DNA of 64,000 nucleotides, from NCBI GenBank assembly GCA_030728985.1, contig JANQYI010000018.1:32587-96586 (forward strand), in the 5' to 3' direction. The notes under the pieces are model-generated. The model saw only the letters and a program-made list of their open reading frames with translations. It was not told the origin of the DNA and made no database searches. The position numbers and the translations under genes are program-made. Shown one piece after another: positions 28,901 through 38,508 of the stretch. Origin of the DNA: Burkholderiaceae bacterium. Its GTDB lineage: Bacteria > Pseudomonadota > Gammaproteobacteria > Burkholderiales > Burkholderiaceae_B. Numbering within the stretch: the first letter of the stretch is position 1; every line of letters starts with the position of its first letter.

Positions 28901-29977
28901 ATGCAGGTGTTGCGTGCCGCAGGGCTCTCTGCACATTCACATGTGATTGGTGCACTCAACCCCGTGGATGAAATTGAAATTTTCCGAGACGGCAAAAAGA
29001 TCTGGGGTAAGCCACGCGCAGAGCTAGGGAAAATCTGGAGTGATGTCAGCTACCGGATTTCTAGCTTACGCGACAATCCCGCCTGCGCGCACGCTGAGTT
29101 TGAGGCGTGGTCCGATACCACCGATCCGGGCATGACCCCGATTGTCGGGTTCGATCCTCAGGAAAATGTCGCGGCACCTTTTATCAACAAGGGCGCGCGG
29201 CCTCGCGTGGCGATCTTGCGCGAGCAAGGCTGTAACAGCCAGGTTGAAATGGCCTGGGCGTTTGATCGTTCCGGGTTCGAAGCCTGGGATGTTCATATGA
29301 CTGATTTGCAATCCGGTTCGGCTGACTTGTCAGGCTTTCAGGGCTTGGTCGCTGTGGGTGGGTTTAGTTATGGGGATGTGTTGGGCGCAGGCGAGGGCTG
29401 GGCACGGAGTATTTTGTTCAATTCAACGCTTTCTGATCAGTTTGCCCAGTATTTTGCTCGCCCAGATACGTTTGCCCTCGGCGTGTGTAACGGTTGTCAG
29501 ATGATGGCGGCTCTTGCACCCATGATTCCTGGTGCACAAGACTGGCCACGTTTTACCCGTAACGTTTCCGAAAAATACGAGGCGCGTTTCTCGATGGTTG
29601 AGGTGCTTGAATCACCTTCGCTCTTTTTCAAGGGTATGACAGGCGCACACGTTCCCGTTGCTGTTGCCCATGGCGAGGGTTTTGCTAATTTTGCTCGCCA
29701 AGGCGACGCCACCAAGGTCTTGAGTGCCCTCAGATATGTTGACCATCGCGGTCAGGCAACCGAAACCTATCCTCTCAATCCAAACGGAAGTCCCGGCGGT
29801 TTGACGGCCGTGACGACTGCGGATGGACGGTTTACGGTGATGATGCCGCATCCGGAGCGGGTGACGCGAAACGTCATGATGTCTTGGGCGCCTGAAACAT
29901 GGGGTCCCAAGGATGCAAAGGGTGTCTACACGCCGTGGATGCGTTTCTTTCAAAACGCGCGTGTTCATTTAGGTTAA
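25943..29977 (+). CDS. purL: Phosphoribosylformylglycinamidine synthase
   Basis: A 1344-residue single-chain FGAM synthase, the ATP- and glutamine-dependent fourth step of purine synthesis. The N-terminal PurS-like and linker regions come first. FGAM synthase halves follow, with [36 protein letters not shown] near residue 310 and [26 protein letters not shown] near 510. The C-terminal glutaminase has the Cys in [19 protein letters not shown] near 1180 and [10 protein letters not shown] near the end. The start is a GTG at 25943 ([10 protein letters not shown]); no strong ribosome binding site is seen. Length is normal for the large PurL of Gram-negatives. Confidence 0.96.
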   Translation: MSHILLIPGSSVLSSFRQERLLSKLRALGLPISGVKARYEHFVWCDQAPDLSTQARLTQLLDYGVPHDAPAKSDTAIVLRVIPRLGTISSWASKATDIAHNCGLSGVRRIERGIEYTLTPERGWLKNKSLDADMLAQAASCLHDRMTETVVDANFDPEVLFRSLPGKPMQTVAVMAQGKAALLDANTQLGLALSEDEIDYLTHSFTELGRDPTDVELMMFAQANSEHCRHKIFNAQWVIDGQPESKTLFGMIRETHAAQPLGTVVAYSDNAAIMEGGQAQRFQAAAGNEGQAAAYGTELKTVHTVMKVETHNHPTAIAPFEGASTGAGGEIRDEGATGRGSKPKAGLAGFTVSHLRFEDAPRSWESDHHGAPDRIASPLSIMIEGPLGAAAFNNEFGRPNLLGYFRSYEQTSGQTRWGYHKPIMIAGGLGSIDEGCTKKDRIAPGSLLIQLGGPGLRIGMGGSAASSMAVGTNTAALDFDSVQRGNPEIERRCQEVIDRCWQQGANNPIVAIHDVGAGGLSNAFPELVNDAGRGATFELNRVHLEESGMSPAEIWSNESQERYVLSVLPKDLPRFQRIAERERCPFAVIGVATEERQLKVVQGEGLPGLDALAPQNGLRPVDVPIDVILGKPPRMTREVIRTEPHTSALDLTVISLEDAATRVLQHPTVANKSFLITIGDRTVGGLSSRDQLVGPWQVAVADCAVTLSDHDGTRGEAMAMGERTPLATIDAAASGRMAVAEALTNLAAAGVARIEDIKLSANWMAACGAPGQDAALFDTVSAVSQLCQSVGLSIPVGKDSLSMQTSWTQEDAKRQVISPVSLIVTAFAPVQDVRQTLTPQLRTNVGPTVLILIDLGFGKKRMGGSILTQVINQVGEQTPDADDAERLRTFFVTIRALAESGVLLAYHDRSDGGLFATVCEMAFAGHTGVSLNLDMLTIDANAEDWDAYNIRAAQVEVQRKELTLKALFNEELGAVIQVPSAERDAVMQVLRAAGLSAHSHVIGALNPVDEIEIFRDGKKIWGKPRAELGKIWSDVSYRISSLRDNPACAHAEFEAWSDTTDPGMTPIVGFDPQENVAAPFINKGARPRVAILREQGCNSQVEMAWAFDRSGFEAWDVHMTDLQSGSADLSGFQGLVAVGGFSYGDVLGAGEGWARSILFNSTLSDQFAQYFARPDTFALGVCNGCQMMAALAPMIPGAQDWPRFTRNVSEKYEARFSMVEVLESPSLFFKGMTGAHVPVAVAHGEGFANFARQGDATKVLSALRYVDHRGQATETYPLNPNGSPGGLTAVTTADGRFTVMMPHPERVTRNVMMSWAPETWGPKDAKGVYTPWMRFFQNARVHLG

Positions 29978-30006
29978 TGCTCTATCCGTCTGACTTGATG
30001 TACTAG

Positions 30007-31557
<1,551 letters not shown>

Positions 31558-31588
31558 TTCCTCTCAAAGAATAATAGGTTTACCCCTC

Positions 31589-33181
31589 ATGCATCAGCGC
31601 ATTCTCATCCTTGATTACGGTTCACAAGTCACCCAATTGATCGCGCGTCGCGTGCGTGAAGCAGGGGTGTATTGCGAATTGCACCCTGGTGATGTGGATG
31701 CCGCTTTTTTGCAAAATCAGCTGACGCAGGGACTCAAGGGCATCATTCTGTCCGGTAGCCATGCGTCGGTGTACGACGATGACTCACTCAAGGTCCCGCA
31801 TGCCGTGTTCGAGTCGGGTGTGCCGGTCCTCGGCATTTGCTATGGCATGCAGGCGATGGCGCAGCAGTTGGGTGGCGAGGTCAATTTTTCAGATCACCGC
31901 GAGTTCGGCTACGCCGAGGTGCGTGCCCGCGGTCATACGCGCTTGCTCAACGGGATCGAGGATTTCACCACACCCGAGGGCCACGGCATGCTCAAGGTCT
32001 GGATGAGTCATGGCGATCAAGTGACCCGCTTGCCTGAGGGCTTTAAAGTCATGGCCTCGACCGCCTCTTGCCCGATTGCGGGGATGGCGGACGAGGTACG
32101 CGGCTTTTACGCGGTGCAGTTTCACCCCGAGGTGACCCACACGGTTAAGGGACAGGACTTGCTCAATCGTTTTGTTCACGACATCTGCGGTTGTGTTGGT
32201 GACTGGACCATGCCGACATATGTCGATGAGGCCGTCGCACGCATTAGAGAGCAGGTGGGCGAGGATGAGGTCATCCTGGGTCTGTCAGGGGGTGTGGACT
32301 CTTCCGTAGCAGCCGCGCTGATTCACAAAGCGATTGGCGACCGTCTGACCTGCGTGTTTGTCGATCACGGTTTGTTGCGCCTCGACGAGGGTAAGCAGGT
32401 CATGGAGACCTTTGCTCAAAACATGGGCGTACGTATTATTCACGTGGACGCGACCGAACAGTTCATGGGCAAGCTTACGGGTGTATCAGACCCCGAGGCA
32501 AAACGTAAAATTATTGGTCGTGAGTTTGTCGAGGTATTCCAAGCTGAGGCAGGCAAGCTTAAAAAAGCCAAATGGCTCGCGCAAGGCACGATCTATCCTG
32601 ACGTGATCGAATCCGCAGGTGCCAAAACAGGCAAAGCGGTCGCGATTAAGTCTCATCACAACGTCGGTGGCTTGCCGGATACTTTGAATCTCAAGCTGCT
32701 TGAGCCCTTGCGCGAGCTGTTTAAAGACGAAGTGCGCAAGCTAGGCGTAGCCCTTGGTTTGCCCCATGGCATGGTCTATCGCCATCCCTTCCCAGGTCCC
32801 GGCTTGGGCGTACGTATCCTGGGGGCGGTCAATACCGAGTTTGCGAATCTCTTGCGCCGCGCGGATGCGATCTTTATCGAAGAACTGCGCAACACCATCG
32901 ACCCAGAGACCAAGCAGTCATGGTATGACCTGACCTCACAAGCATTTGCTGTGTTCTTGCCGGTCAAGTCGGTGGGCGTGATGGGCGATGGCCGGACCTA
33001 TGATTACGTCGTGGCGTTGCGCGCGGTGCAGACCTCGGATTTTATGACGGCCGATTGGGCGCCTTTGCCTTATCCTTTGCTCGCAAAAGTTTCCTCGCGC
33101 ATTATTAATGAAGTGCGGGGGATTAATCGGGTTGTCTATGATGTGTCGAGTAAGCCGCCTGCTACGATTGAGTGGGAGTAG
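31589..33181 (+). CDS. guaA: GMP synthase (glutamine-hydrolysing)
   Basis: A 530-residue enzyme that aminates XMP to GMP. The class I amidotransferase domain has [13 protein letters not shown] with the nucleophilic Cys near residue 81 and [11 protein letters not shown] near 170. The ATP-pyrophosphatase domain has [15 protein letters not shown] near 230, and the dimerisation domain ends [20 protein letters not shown]. The true start is [13 protein letters not shown] at 31589; 73 upstream in-frame codons are guaB read in another frame. Its last 11 bases recur at 35267-35277 and mark the edge of an integrated element. Confidence 0.97.
   Translation: MHQRILILDYGSQVTQLIARRVREAGVYCELHPGDVDAAFLQNQLTQGLKGIILSGSHASVYDDDSLKVPHAVFESGVPVLGICYGMQAMAQQLGGEVNFSDHREFGYAEVRARGHTRLLNGIEDFTTPEGHGMLKVWMSHGDQVTRLPEGFKVMASTASCPIAGMADEVRGFYAVQFHPEVTHTVKGQDLLNRFVHDICGCVGDWTMPTYVDEAVARIREQVGEDEVILGLSGGVDSSVAAALIHKAIGDRLTCVFVDHGLLRLDEGKQVMETFAQNMGVRIIHVDATEQFMGKLTGVSDPEAKRKIIGREFVEVFQAEAGKLKKAKWLAQGTIYPDVIESAGAKTGKAVAIKSHHNVGGLPDTLNLKLLEPLRELFKDEVRKLGVALGLPHGMVYRHPFPGPGLGVRILGAVNTEFANLLRRADAIFIEELRNTIDPETKQSWYDLTSQAFAVFLPVKSVGVMGDGRTYDYVVALRAVQTSDFMTADWAPLPYPLLAKVSSRIINEVRGINRVVYDVSSKPPATIEWE
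33170..33180 (+). repeat. att-like direct repeat, guaA copy
   Basis: GAGTGGGAGTA, encoding the last residues of GuaA (EWE plus the first two bases of its stop). Identical to 35267-35277. Confidence 0.7.
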
Positions 33182-33261
33182 TTTTTAAATACAAGCCATT
33201 GATTTCGTGGATAACTTAAGCTCTATTGATATAAATGGTGGTTTATCGCAATATTTACCGA

Positions 33262-33286
33262 AATGCTATATACTAATGCTATATAC
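33262..33286 (+). promoter_or_regulatory. Direct repeat in the vapBC promoter
   Basis: AATGCTATATAC occurs at 33262-33273 and 33275-33286, a 13-base period just upstream of vapB. Type II antitoxins usually bind repeats overlapping their own promoter, so this is a candidate VapBC operator; the TATA-rich units may also supply the -10 box. Confidence 0.5.
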
Positions 33287-33299
33287 ATGGGAGTAAGTG

Positions 33300-33539
33300 A
33301 TGACAATAGCGATTACCACGGTGTTTACCAACAATCGAAGCCAGGCAGTCAGAATGCCTGCTGAAGCCCGTTTGCCTGATGAAGTGAAAAAGGTCATCGT
33401 ACGTATTCGAGGTCGGGATCGGATCATTTCACCGATTGAAAATACATGGGATAACTTTTTCTTAAATGGCCCCTTAGTATCTGATGACTTCATGAATGAG
33501 CGCGGAGTACAAAAACCAGTCGAGAGGGAAAGCTTGTAA
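33300..33539 (+). CDS. vapB: VapB-type antitoxin
   Basis: A 79-residue protein with the AbrB/SpoVT swapped-hairpin pattern typical of VapB: AITTVFTNNRSQAVRMPAEARLP at the N-terminus for DNA binding, then VKKVIVRIRGRDRIISP. The C-terminal tail NTWDNFFLNGPLVSDDFMNERG is the usual toxin-wrapping segment. The ATG at 33300 is preferred over the GTG at 33297, with GGGAGT about five bases upstream. It overlaps vapC by one base, the usual coupling. It lies just inside the guaA-bounded element. Confidence 0.85.
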   Translation: MTIAITTVFTNNRSQAVRMPAEARLPDEVKKVIVRIRGRDRIISPIENTWDNFFLNGPLVSDDFMNERGVQKPVERESL

Positions 33540-33940
33540 TGCTCAAGTATTTACTTGACACTAACATTGTCATTTATGTTCTAAAGCGCAGACCTAAGGA
33601 GGTGCTGGAAATTTTTAATACGAACGCCAGTCGCATGGCGATCTCTAGCATTACCTTATCTGAGTTGATTTATGGCGCAGAAAAAAGTCTAAACGTCGAT
33701 AAAAATTTAGAGGCAATTGAAGAGTTTGTTAGCCATCTCGACGTGCTCCCCTATGAAGCCAAGGCATCACAACACTATGGTCAAATCAAAGCAGCCCTAG
33801 AGAAGAAGGGTGAAATCATTGGTGAGAATGATATTCATATTGCAGCTCATGCCATTAGCCAGGGTCTCATATTAGTATCCAACAATTTGCGAGAGTTTAA
33901 AAGGGTTCCAAATTTAGCGCTTGAAAATTGGGTATTGTAA
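33539..33940 (+). CDS. vapC: VapC-type PIN-domain ribonuclease toxin
   Basis: A 133-residue PIN nuclease; family members cleave tRNA or rRNA and are held inactive by VapB. The acidic site is visible: Asp in YLLDTNIVIYVLKRRP, Glu in ITLSELIYGAEKS, and Asp in GENDIHIAAHAISQG, with the final SNNLREFKRVPNL segment. The residues look intact, so the toxin is probably active. It overlaps vapB by one base. No terminator was seen after it. Confidence 0.9.
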   Translation: MLKYLLDTNIVIYVLKRRPKEVLEIFNTNASRMAISSITLSELIYGAEKSLNVDKNLEAIEEFVSHLDVLPYEAKASQHYGQIKAALEKKGEIIGENDIHIAAHAISQGLILVSNNLREFKRVPNLALENWVL

Positions 33941-34447
33941 TTATGGGTAACTGTGAAAATTGAAGACGTCTGATCAGTGGCTTCGAACGTTTGTGCCAAA
34001 TGTCTAAACTTAGAGGTGGTCTAGTTCGGTGTGGGCGATGGTGCCAATGCCGTTAAGTCTGCGGCCTCGACAGTGACATTCAAAAGTGCATCTTCGACCG
34101 AGTTTCGGATGTGGCGAGCTTTGTCTACGATTAAGTGCAGTGTTTGCTCAAGAAGCATGGGGACGCTACTCGGGCTGTAGGCAGAGCCATTAATGTTTAC
34201 AACGCGCCGGCGGATGCTCCCAATGTATCTGGAGTCCCTTAGAAGGTCTCGCATCAGTAGAGCCTGAACGTCGATGACCACAGGTGTCAGTAGCAGTCAG
34301 CATGTTGTGCGATGGCGTCGCGGACGCGGCGCTGGTCACAACCGATGAGGAGGCAATGACGCAAGGGGTCTTGAGGGAAGGCTAGCCGTGAGCGATCAGC
34401 TCAACCAAGGCCTAACTGTCAGATCAAATCGAAACTACTACACCTAA
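33941..34447. other. Remnant-bearing stretch between the two toxin-antitoxin pairs
   Basis: This 507-base stretch has no intact gene. The reverse strand holds a Fic-family fragment (34021-34281, listed separately). Upstream of it, 34295-34396 reads open for about 34 codons including FPQDPLRHCLLIGCDQRRVRD, which looks like real but truncated coding sequence that I do not recognise. Confidence 0.4.
34021..34281 (-). pseudogene. Fic-family protein fragment
   Basis: An 86-codon open stretch resembles part of Fic-domain proteins just before the catalytic motif. LLRDSRYIGSIRRRVVNINGSAYSPSSVP and MLLEQTLHLIVDKARHIRNSVEDALLNV match the pattern found upstream of the HPFxxGNGR-type loop. After that point similarity ends and the reading stops, so the AMP-transferase motif is absent. 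The start is a GTG with an in-frame stop five codons earlier. I call it a truncated remnant; translation to a small protein cannot be excluded. It lies in the guaA-bounded element. Confidence 0.55.
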
Positions 34448-34726
34448 TTAGTGGTCTGTGGGTTTGAGATCACGGTAAAAATTTTCATGCGGCCCCACCA
34501 TCAACAATTTGAGTGTGCTCTCGTCTAACACTCGGTAGGCGATCAAGCAAAGCAGGTTACCCATTCGAAATTTGTAAACCTGCACACCGGCCAGATCGCC
34601 AACTTTGGCTTCTCCGGCTTCAGGTTGGCTGACGATGGTGCTGACAGCCTCGTCTAGCACGATCTTTTGTTGCTTGAGTAGTTTCTTGACGGCGCGCTCG
34701 AAAGTGGGAGTGATAAGGATTTGCAT
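34448..34726 (-). CDS. RelE/ParE-superfamily toxin
   Basis: A 92-residue protein with the RelE/ParE fold pattern: a beta strand MQILITPTFERAVKKLLKQQK, two helices with DEAVSTIVSQPEAGEAKVGDLAGV, then strands VQVYKFRMGNLLCLIAYRV and LKLLMVGPHENFYRDLK. The FYRDLK ending is typical of the group; whether it targets mRNA or gyrase cannot be told. It overlaps the upstream antitoxin by one base (TGATG), which supports a type II pair. Confidence 0.85.
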   Translation of the reverse strand: MQILITPTFERAVKKLLKQQKIVLDEAVSTIVSQPEAGEAKVGDLAGVQVYKFRMGNLLCLIAYRVLDESTLKLLMVGPHENFYRDLKPTDH

Positions 34727-34935
34727 CAGTTGAACTGGTACTCACCCACAGGCTCTTCCTGGTCAGCGATCAAGATATCGTGGATAACACTAAACGGCAA
34801 ATCAGGGTTTTCTGTAGCGATTTTGCCGATTTGTGACCAGTATTCGATCTGCTTGGGCACCGAACGGTGCTCAATAGCGCCATAGCGCTTGGCGGTTTTG
34901 ACCAAGTCATCAGACAATTTGACATTGATAGACAT
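34726..34935 (-). CDS. ParD-like antitoxin
   Basis: A 69-residue protein starting MSINVKLSDDLVKTAKRYGAIEHRSVPKQIEYWSQIGKIATENPDLPF. The N-terminal strand and two helices match the ParD-like ribbon-helix-helix antitoxins; the acidic tail DQEEPVGEYQFN would contact the toxin. AAGGAG lies eight bases upstream of the ATG. It is first in the pair, the usual order for antitoxin-led autoregulation, and an inverted repeat lies in its promoter. Confidence 0.83.
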   Translation of the reverse strand: MSINVKLSDDLVKTAKRYGAIEHRSVPKQIEYWSQIGKIATENPDLPFSVIHDILIADQEEPVGEYQFN

Positions 34936-34972
34936 CTTGAACTCCTTTGTAAGGGTTCATTTTAGCAGAAAA

Positions 34973-34989
34973 GGTTCCCAAACGGAACC
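34973..34989. promoter_or_regulatory. Inverted repeat operator of the ParD-like/RelE pair
   Basis: GGTTCC at 34973-34978 faces GGAACC at 34984-34989 with a five-base spacer, about 40 bases before the antitoxin start. A third half-site GGGTTC lies at 34953-34958, and TAAAAT on the reverse strand between them could be the -10 box. Confidence 0.5.
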
Positions 34990-35080
34990 CTGGCTGCGCT
35001 GCCTGTTTGGCGACAACGGAAATAAATTTGAGCTGGGGCAGCTTTCAGGCAATTGATCCGGGCTATCGACTGCCCATGCA

Positions 35081-35146
35081 CTAGACCAGCTCAACCGCGT
35101 TACGCAGCACGCCCGGCCGCAGATCAATGTAACGCTGCGTGCTTGC
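35081..35146 (-). pseudogene. C-terminal remnant of a tyrosine-family integrase
   Basis: The reverse strand reads ASTQRYIDLRPGVLRNAVEL plus V and a TAG stop. TTQRYID is the hallmark around the active-site tyrosine of phage and island integrases, and the tail length after it is normal. The reading is closed by a TAA immediately upstream, and no Arg-His-Arg core is present, so only the last 21 codons survive. Its position 121 bases inside the second guaA-end repeat fits an integrase next to its attachment site. Confidence 0.62.
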
Positions 35147-35266
35147 TTAGATATGTACCTGCCTTTGGCAAGTTAGTTTTTTTGGCTCAAAATCTATGTA
35201 TTTGAATCAAAAAAGGGTGTTTATGTAGATTTCGGTTTGTAAAATTCTAGACGTGCGAACACTGTC

Positions 35267-35277
35267 GAGTGGGAGTA
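35267..35277 (+). repeat. att-like direct repeat, distal copy (displaced guaA end)
   Basis: GAGTGGGAGTA, identical to the guaA terminus. With flanking bases, 35261-35278 reads T-V-E-W-E-stop, one conservative change from the GuaA ending T-I-E-W-E, as expected for a guaA 3' end displaced by integration. Confidence 0.7.
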
Positions 35278-35504
35278 AAAACTCTAGGGTAAAGCAATGA
35301 ATTAAAAGAAAACACGAATTACACAAAAGTGACACACGCCCAGCTAAGTGGTTGATTTAGTTGCGCGTTGATTTTACAGTTGCACGAAAAGCTACGCGAG
35401 GCTGCATCGATCTGGTAATGAGACGATGATTTTTTTTGATGTCAATGATTGCGCTATTTAGATTTGAAACTACCGCGATAAAACTCTGATGATGTCAGGA
35501 AAAA

Positions 35505-36629
35505 ATGAAAAATATACTCGTTGCTTTTTTGATTACGCTCAGTTTCTCAGCGTGGGCTGGTGACTTAGAGGATGGTGAGGTTGCCTACAATAAAAAAGAT
35601 TTCTCAACAGCCCTGACAAAATTTCAGGCTGCTGCAGCACAAGGTGTATCAGGTGCTCAGTACAACCTCGGCGTCATGTATCAGCGAGGAGAGGGTGTTC
35701 AACAAAACGCCGCAGAGGCAGTCCGCTGGTACAAATTAGCCGCTGCACAAGGTGTCGCGAGTGCACAGTACAACCTAGGTGTTATCCACGATCACGGAGA
35801 GGGTGTTGCGCAAGACTTCACAGAGGCTGTGCGCTGGTATCAATTAGCAGCTGCGCAAGGTTTTACTTTTGCACAATTGAATCTTGGCATCATGTACGAA
35901 AAAGGCCGTGGCGTCGCGCAAGACTACAAAACAGCTATGCGTTTGTACGAATTGACGGCTACACAAGGCCTTGCACGTGCACAGTTGAACCTTGGTCATA
36001 TGTACTCCAAAGGCCTAGGTGTCGCACAGAGTTATCCAGAAGCTATACGGTGGTATAAATTGTCGGCCGTACAAGGCTTCGCAGATGCTCAGTACAACCT
36101 TGGCGTTATGTACGATGAAGGTAAAGGTGTTGCAAGGAATTACGCTGAGGCTGTGCGTTTGTACAAATTAGCTGCTTCGCAAGGCTTTGCTTTTGCACAG
36201 CACAACCTTGGCGTTATGTATGAGGAAGGTCAAGGTGTTGCGCAAAACTACTTAGAGGCGCTGCGTTTATTCAAACTAGCCGCTGCGCAAGGCTTAGCTC
36301 TTTCGCAGACGCACCTTGGCTACATGTACGATGAAGGCTTGGGTGTTGTAAAAAATTACGCAGAGGCGTTGCGTTTATACAAATTAGCCGCTGAGCAAGG
36401 CTTTAGCGATGCGCAATACAACCTCGGTCTCATGTATGAGGAAGGCCATGGCACACCGCAAAGCTTTGTACGAGCGCATATGTGGTTGAATTTATCGGCC
36501 GCACAAGGTGACAAGGATGCACAAAAGTTTCGTGATGAAATTTCTAAAAAAATGACACGACAGCAGATCGCGGATGCGCAAAAGCTAGCAAGCGAGTGCA
36601 AAGCTCGCAACTACAGGGGATGCGATTGA
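35505..36629 (+). CDS. Exported Sel1-repeat protein
   Basis: A 374-residue protein with a cleavable signal peptide (MKNILVAFLITLSFSAWAG) followed by eight full 36-residue Sel1 repeats (about residues 42-330; consensus AAAQGxAxAQYNLGVMYxxGxGVxQNYxEAxRLYKL) and a degenerate ninth, ending in a basic Cys-containing tail. Sel1 solenoids mediate protein-protein contacts; the partner is unknown. The repeats are also similar at DNA level, a roughly 108-base tandem period. AGGA lies just before the ATG. It lies outside the att-bounded element. Confidence 0.87.
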   Translation: MKNILVAFLITLSFSAWAGDLEDGEVAYNKKDFSTALTKFQAAAAQGVSGAQYNLGVMYQRGEGVQQNAAEAVRWYKLAAAQGVASAQYNLGVIHDHGEGVAQDFTEAVRWYQLAAAQGFTFAQLNLGIMYEKGRGVAQDYKTAMRLYELTATQGLARAQLNLGHMYSKGLGVAQSYPEAIRWYKLSAVQGFADAQYNLGVMYDEGKGVARNYAEAVRLYKLAASQGFAFAQHNLGVMYEEGQGVAQNYLEALRLFKLAAAQGLALSQTHLGYMYDEGLGVVKNYAEALRLYKLAAEQGFSDAQYNLGLMYEEGHGTPQSFVRAHMWLNLSAAQGDKDAQKFRDEISKKMTRQQIADAQKLASECKARNYRGCD

Positions 36630-36661
36630 TTTAGGCTGTTTAATGTGATGCATCCAGCGTG

Positions 36662-36905
36662 TCACAAGGAAAACTTTATAGCCATTGGAGAGGATTCCCG
36701 CGCTTTGCTTAAGTGTTTGCCGGCACCCTCTTTGAAAATTTCTATGGTGCGATAAAAGCAAAGGGTTCTTTGTACGTGCGCCGCGACATAAGTGCATCAA
36801 AAACATCTGCCAAGCTAACGATACGTCCTGCCAATGGAATGTTTTCGGCGGATAGTCGGTTGGGTACCCCGTGCCATCCCATCGCTCCCGCTGCTTGATA
36901 ACCCA
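36662..36905 (-). pseudogene. HD-GYP phosphodiesterase remnant, frameshifted
   Basis: Family sequence is spread over three reverse-strand frames: KQRERWDGTGYP in one, ENIPLAGRIVSLADVFDALMSRRTYKEPFAF in the second, and TIEIFKEGAGKH in the third, ending at a TGA at 36662-36664. Joined by two frameshifts these reproduce the C-terminal part of an HD-GYP domain, a cyclic-di-GMP hydrolase. The N-terminal HD motif is missing. The region between the Sel1 gene and tctA otherwise shows nothing. Confidence 0.75.
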
Positions 36906-37009
36906 CAATATAGTCAGGATTCTCTTGGGTGCCACCAACAGGAAACAGCGTGAGCCGATGTTTGAGCGATGGTTGGTGAAACGTTCAATGAATGAACATG
37001 CAAGTGACT

Positions 37010-38503
37010 TTAGTTTTTTTTCTTCTTAAACTTTGCTCGCGCAGTCAGTGCCATCGAAACTACGATCAACGCGAAAATAGCGATCGCACCGGGTCTTTCC
37101 AGCAAATACGCTGGATGACCTGAACTCAGTTGCATGGTTTTGAGTGCTTCGTTTTCCAGAAGTCCACCTAGCAACATTCCCACCACCACGGCAGCGGGAG
37201 GATATTTGTAGCGTGCCAACACCCAGCCAATGATAGCAAATACAAGTAGAGTGATCGGACCCGCTGCCGAGCCATCAATGGCGTAAGCACCGAAAGAGGC
37301 GGCCACCAGAACGACTGGAATTAAGAAGCGAAGCGGAACCTTGACCAGCGAACTCGCCAAGAAAATAAACAAAAAGCCGATTGGAAAGAGCAGCAGGCAT
37401 TGGCCGACGTTGCTTAAAATAATGGTGTAAACAACATCTTTATTTTTATCGATAAAGTCTGGTCCACCGACAACGTTGTGCATGGCAAACGCCGCGAGCA
37501 ATACGGCAGTCGCGCCGCCCCCGGGAATCCCCAGGGCCAACATGGTGGCCATGGAGCCGCCCTCAGAGCTGCTGTTGGCAGATTCGGCGGCAATCACGCC
37601 TTCGATGTTTCCTTTGCCAAAGCTATCCGGATCTTTCGAGTTTCTTTTAGCTTCGGAATAGGACATTAAGTTGGACACCGAGGCACCGACTCCCGGCGTG
37701 GCTCCTACGAGTGTTCCGATCAGCAATCCTCGAAGGGTACAAACTTTGTGCTTAAGAATACTAAAGAAGCCGACTAGCATACGTTTGCCGCTCAGGCCGC
37801 GGGAGGAATCTGACTCGATGATAAATTTAGAGTTCACAAGACCAAAGAGAGCACTGGCAGCGAGTAAACCCATTAGTGCAGGCACTTTGGAGACGCCATC
37901 GAGGAGCTCTGGGATGTCCATCGTTCCTCGCATATAACCAGCGGTATTCATCCCGACAGTCCCAATTAGCACACCAAGACAGCCGGCGATCATCCCACGC
38001 AGCATACTCACGCCGGCGAGCGAGCCCAGCATCAGCATGCCCCAGACCGCGACTCCAAGCATTTCGAGCGGGCCCATTTTGATGACGATATTTGCTAAAG
38101 GGACAATCAAAAACAGCAGCAAAATATAGGAAACCAACGCGCCCGTCACGGAAGCGCCTAGGGCTGCGCCAAGCGCCTCGTTATGCAGACCCTTACGGGC
38201 CATTGGATAGCCATCAAAGGTTGTCGCTACAGCGGAGGAGGTCCCCGGAATATTCATCAAAATAGCGGGGACGGAGCCACCGAAGCCGGCGCCGGTAAAA
38301 ATTGAAGTCAGAAAAATGATAGCAGGCAGAAACTCCATGTAAAGCGTCATCGGCAAGAAAAGAGCCATCGCCATGGTGACGGAAATGCCTGGCAAGGCCC
38401 CAAAGACAAGACCCACGGCTAATCCAGGGAAAACCCAGATCCAGGCATCGAAACCGCTGGTGAGGACGCCAATCGCGACAAAAAACTCAGGAAAATCAAT
38501 CAT
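37010..38503 (-). CDS. tctA: Tripartite tricarboxylate transporter large permease TctA
   Basis: A 497-residue inner-membrane protein with about 11-12 helices, the large permease of the TTT family. The family's two glycine-rich motifs are present: FGALPGISVTMAMALFLPMT near residue 35 and VGATPGVGASVSNLMSYSEAKRNSKDPDSFGKGNIEGVIAAESANSSSEGGSM near 260-310. The start at 38503 (MIDFPEFF) is five bases after tctB; a longer open reading into tctB is not family sequence. It is the last gene of tctC-B-A, so the substrate is likely an organic acid that cannot be specified. Confidence 0.93.
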   Translation of the reverse strand: MIDFPEFFVAIGVLTSGFDAWIWVFPGLAVGLVFGALPGISVTMAMALFLPMTLYMEFLPAIIFLTSIFTGAGFGGSVPAILMNIPGTSSAVATTFDGYPMARKGLHNEALGAALGASVTGALVSYILLLFLIVPLANIVIKMGPLEMLGVAVWGMLMLGSLAGVSMLRGMIAGCLGVLIGTVGMNTAGYMRGTMDIPELLDGVSKVPALMGLLAASALFGLVNSKFIIESDSSRGLSGKRMLVGFFSILKHKVCTLRGLLIGTLVGATPGVGASVSNLMSYSEAKRNSKDPDSFGKGNIEGVIAAESANSSSEGGSMATMLALGIPGGGATAVLLAAFAMHNVVGGPDFIDKNKDVVYTIILSNVGQCLLLFPIGFLFIFLASSLVKVPLRFLIPVVLVAASFGAYAIDGSAAGPITLLVFAIIGWVLARYKYPPAAVVVGMLLGGLLENEALKTMQLSSGHPAYLLERPGAIAIFALIVVSMALTARAKFKKKKN

Positions 38504-38508
38504 TTGAG

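Larger units (their letters stand above)
33170..35277. mobile_element. Decayed integrative element at the guaA 3' end
   Basis: The region is bounded by an 11-base direct repeat: GAGTGGGAGTA at 33170-33180, the end of guaA, and at 35267-35277. The 3' end of guaA is a documented target for tyrosine-integrase islands, which duplicate this end. Inside are vapBC, a Fic remnant, a ParD-like/RelE-ParE pair and the last 21 codons of a tyrosine integrase, with no intact integrase, so it is probably immobile. The content looks more A/T-rich than its neighbours. The boundary repeat and integrase remnant are seen directly; that they form one element is inference. Confidence 0.68.
34936..35504. other. Element right end and upstream region of the Sel1 gene
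   Basis: This 569-base stretch without an intact gene holds, in order, the antitoxin promoter and operator (34953-34989), a tyrosine-integrase C-terminal remnant (35081-35146), a small TGCC-TTT-GGCA hairpin near 35160-35180 followed by a T run, the second att-like repeat (35267-35277), and about 225 bases of A/T-rich sequence leading to the Sel1-repeat gene. Confidence 0.5.

Noticed and set aside
35630..36520. Regular roughly 108-base repeats as a CRISPR or satellite array
   Set aside because: The period is coding and in frame, giving Sel1 repeats; there are no spacers.
36585..36938. A 117-codon reverse-strand open frame as an intact gene
   Set aside because: Only RERWDGTGYP in it is family-like; the rest of the HD-GYP sequence lies in the other two frames, so it is a broken gene.
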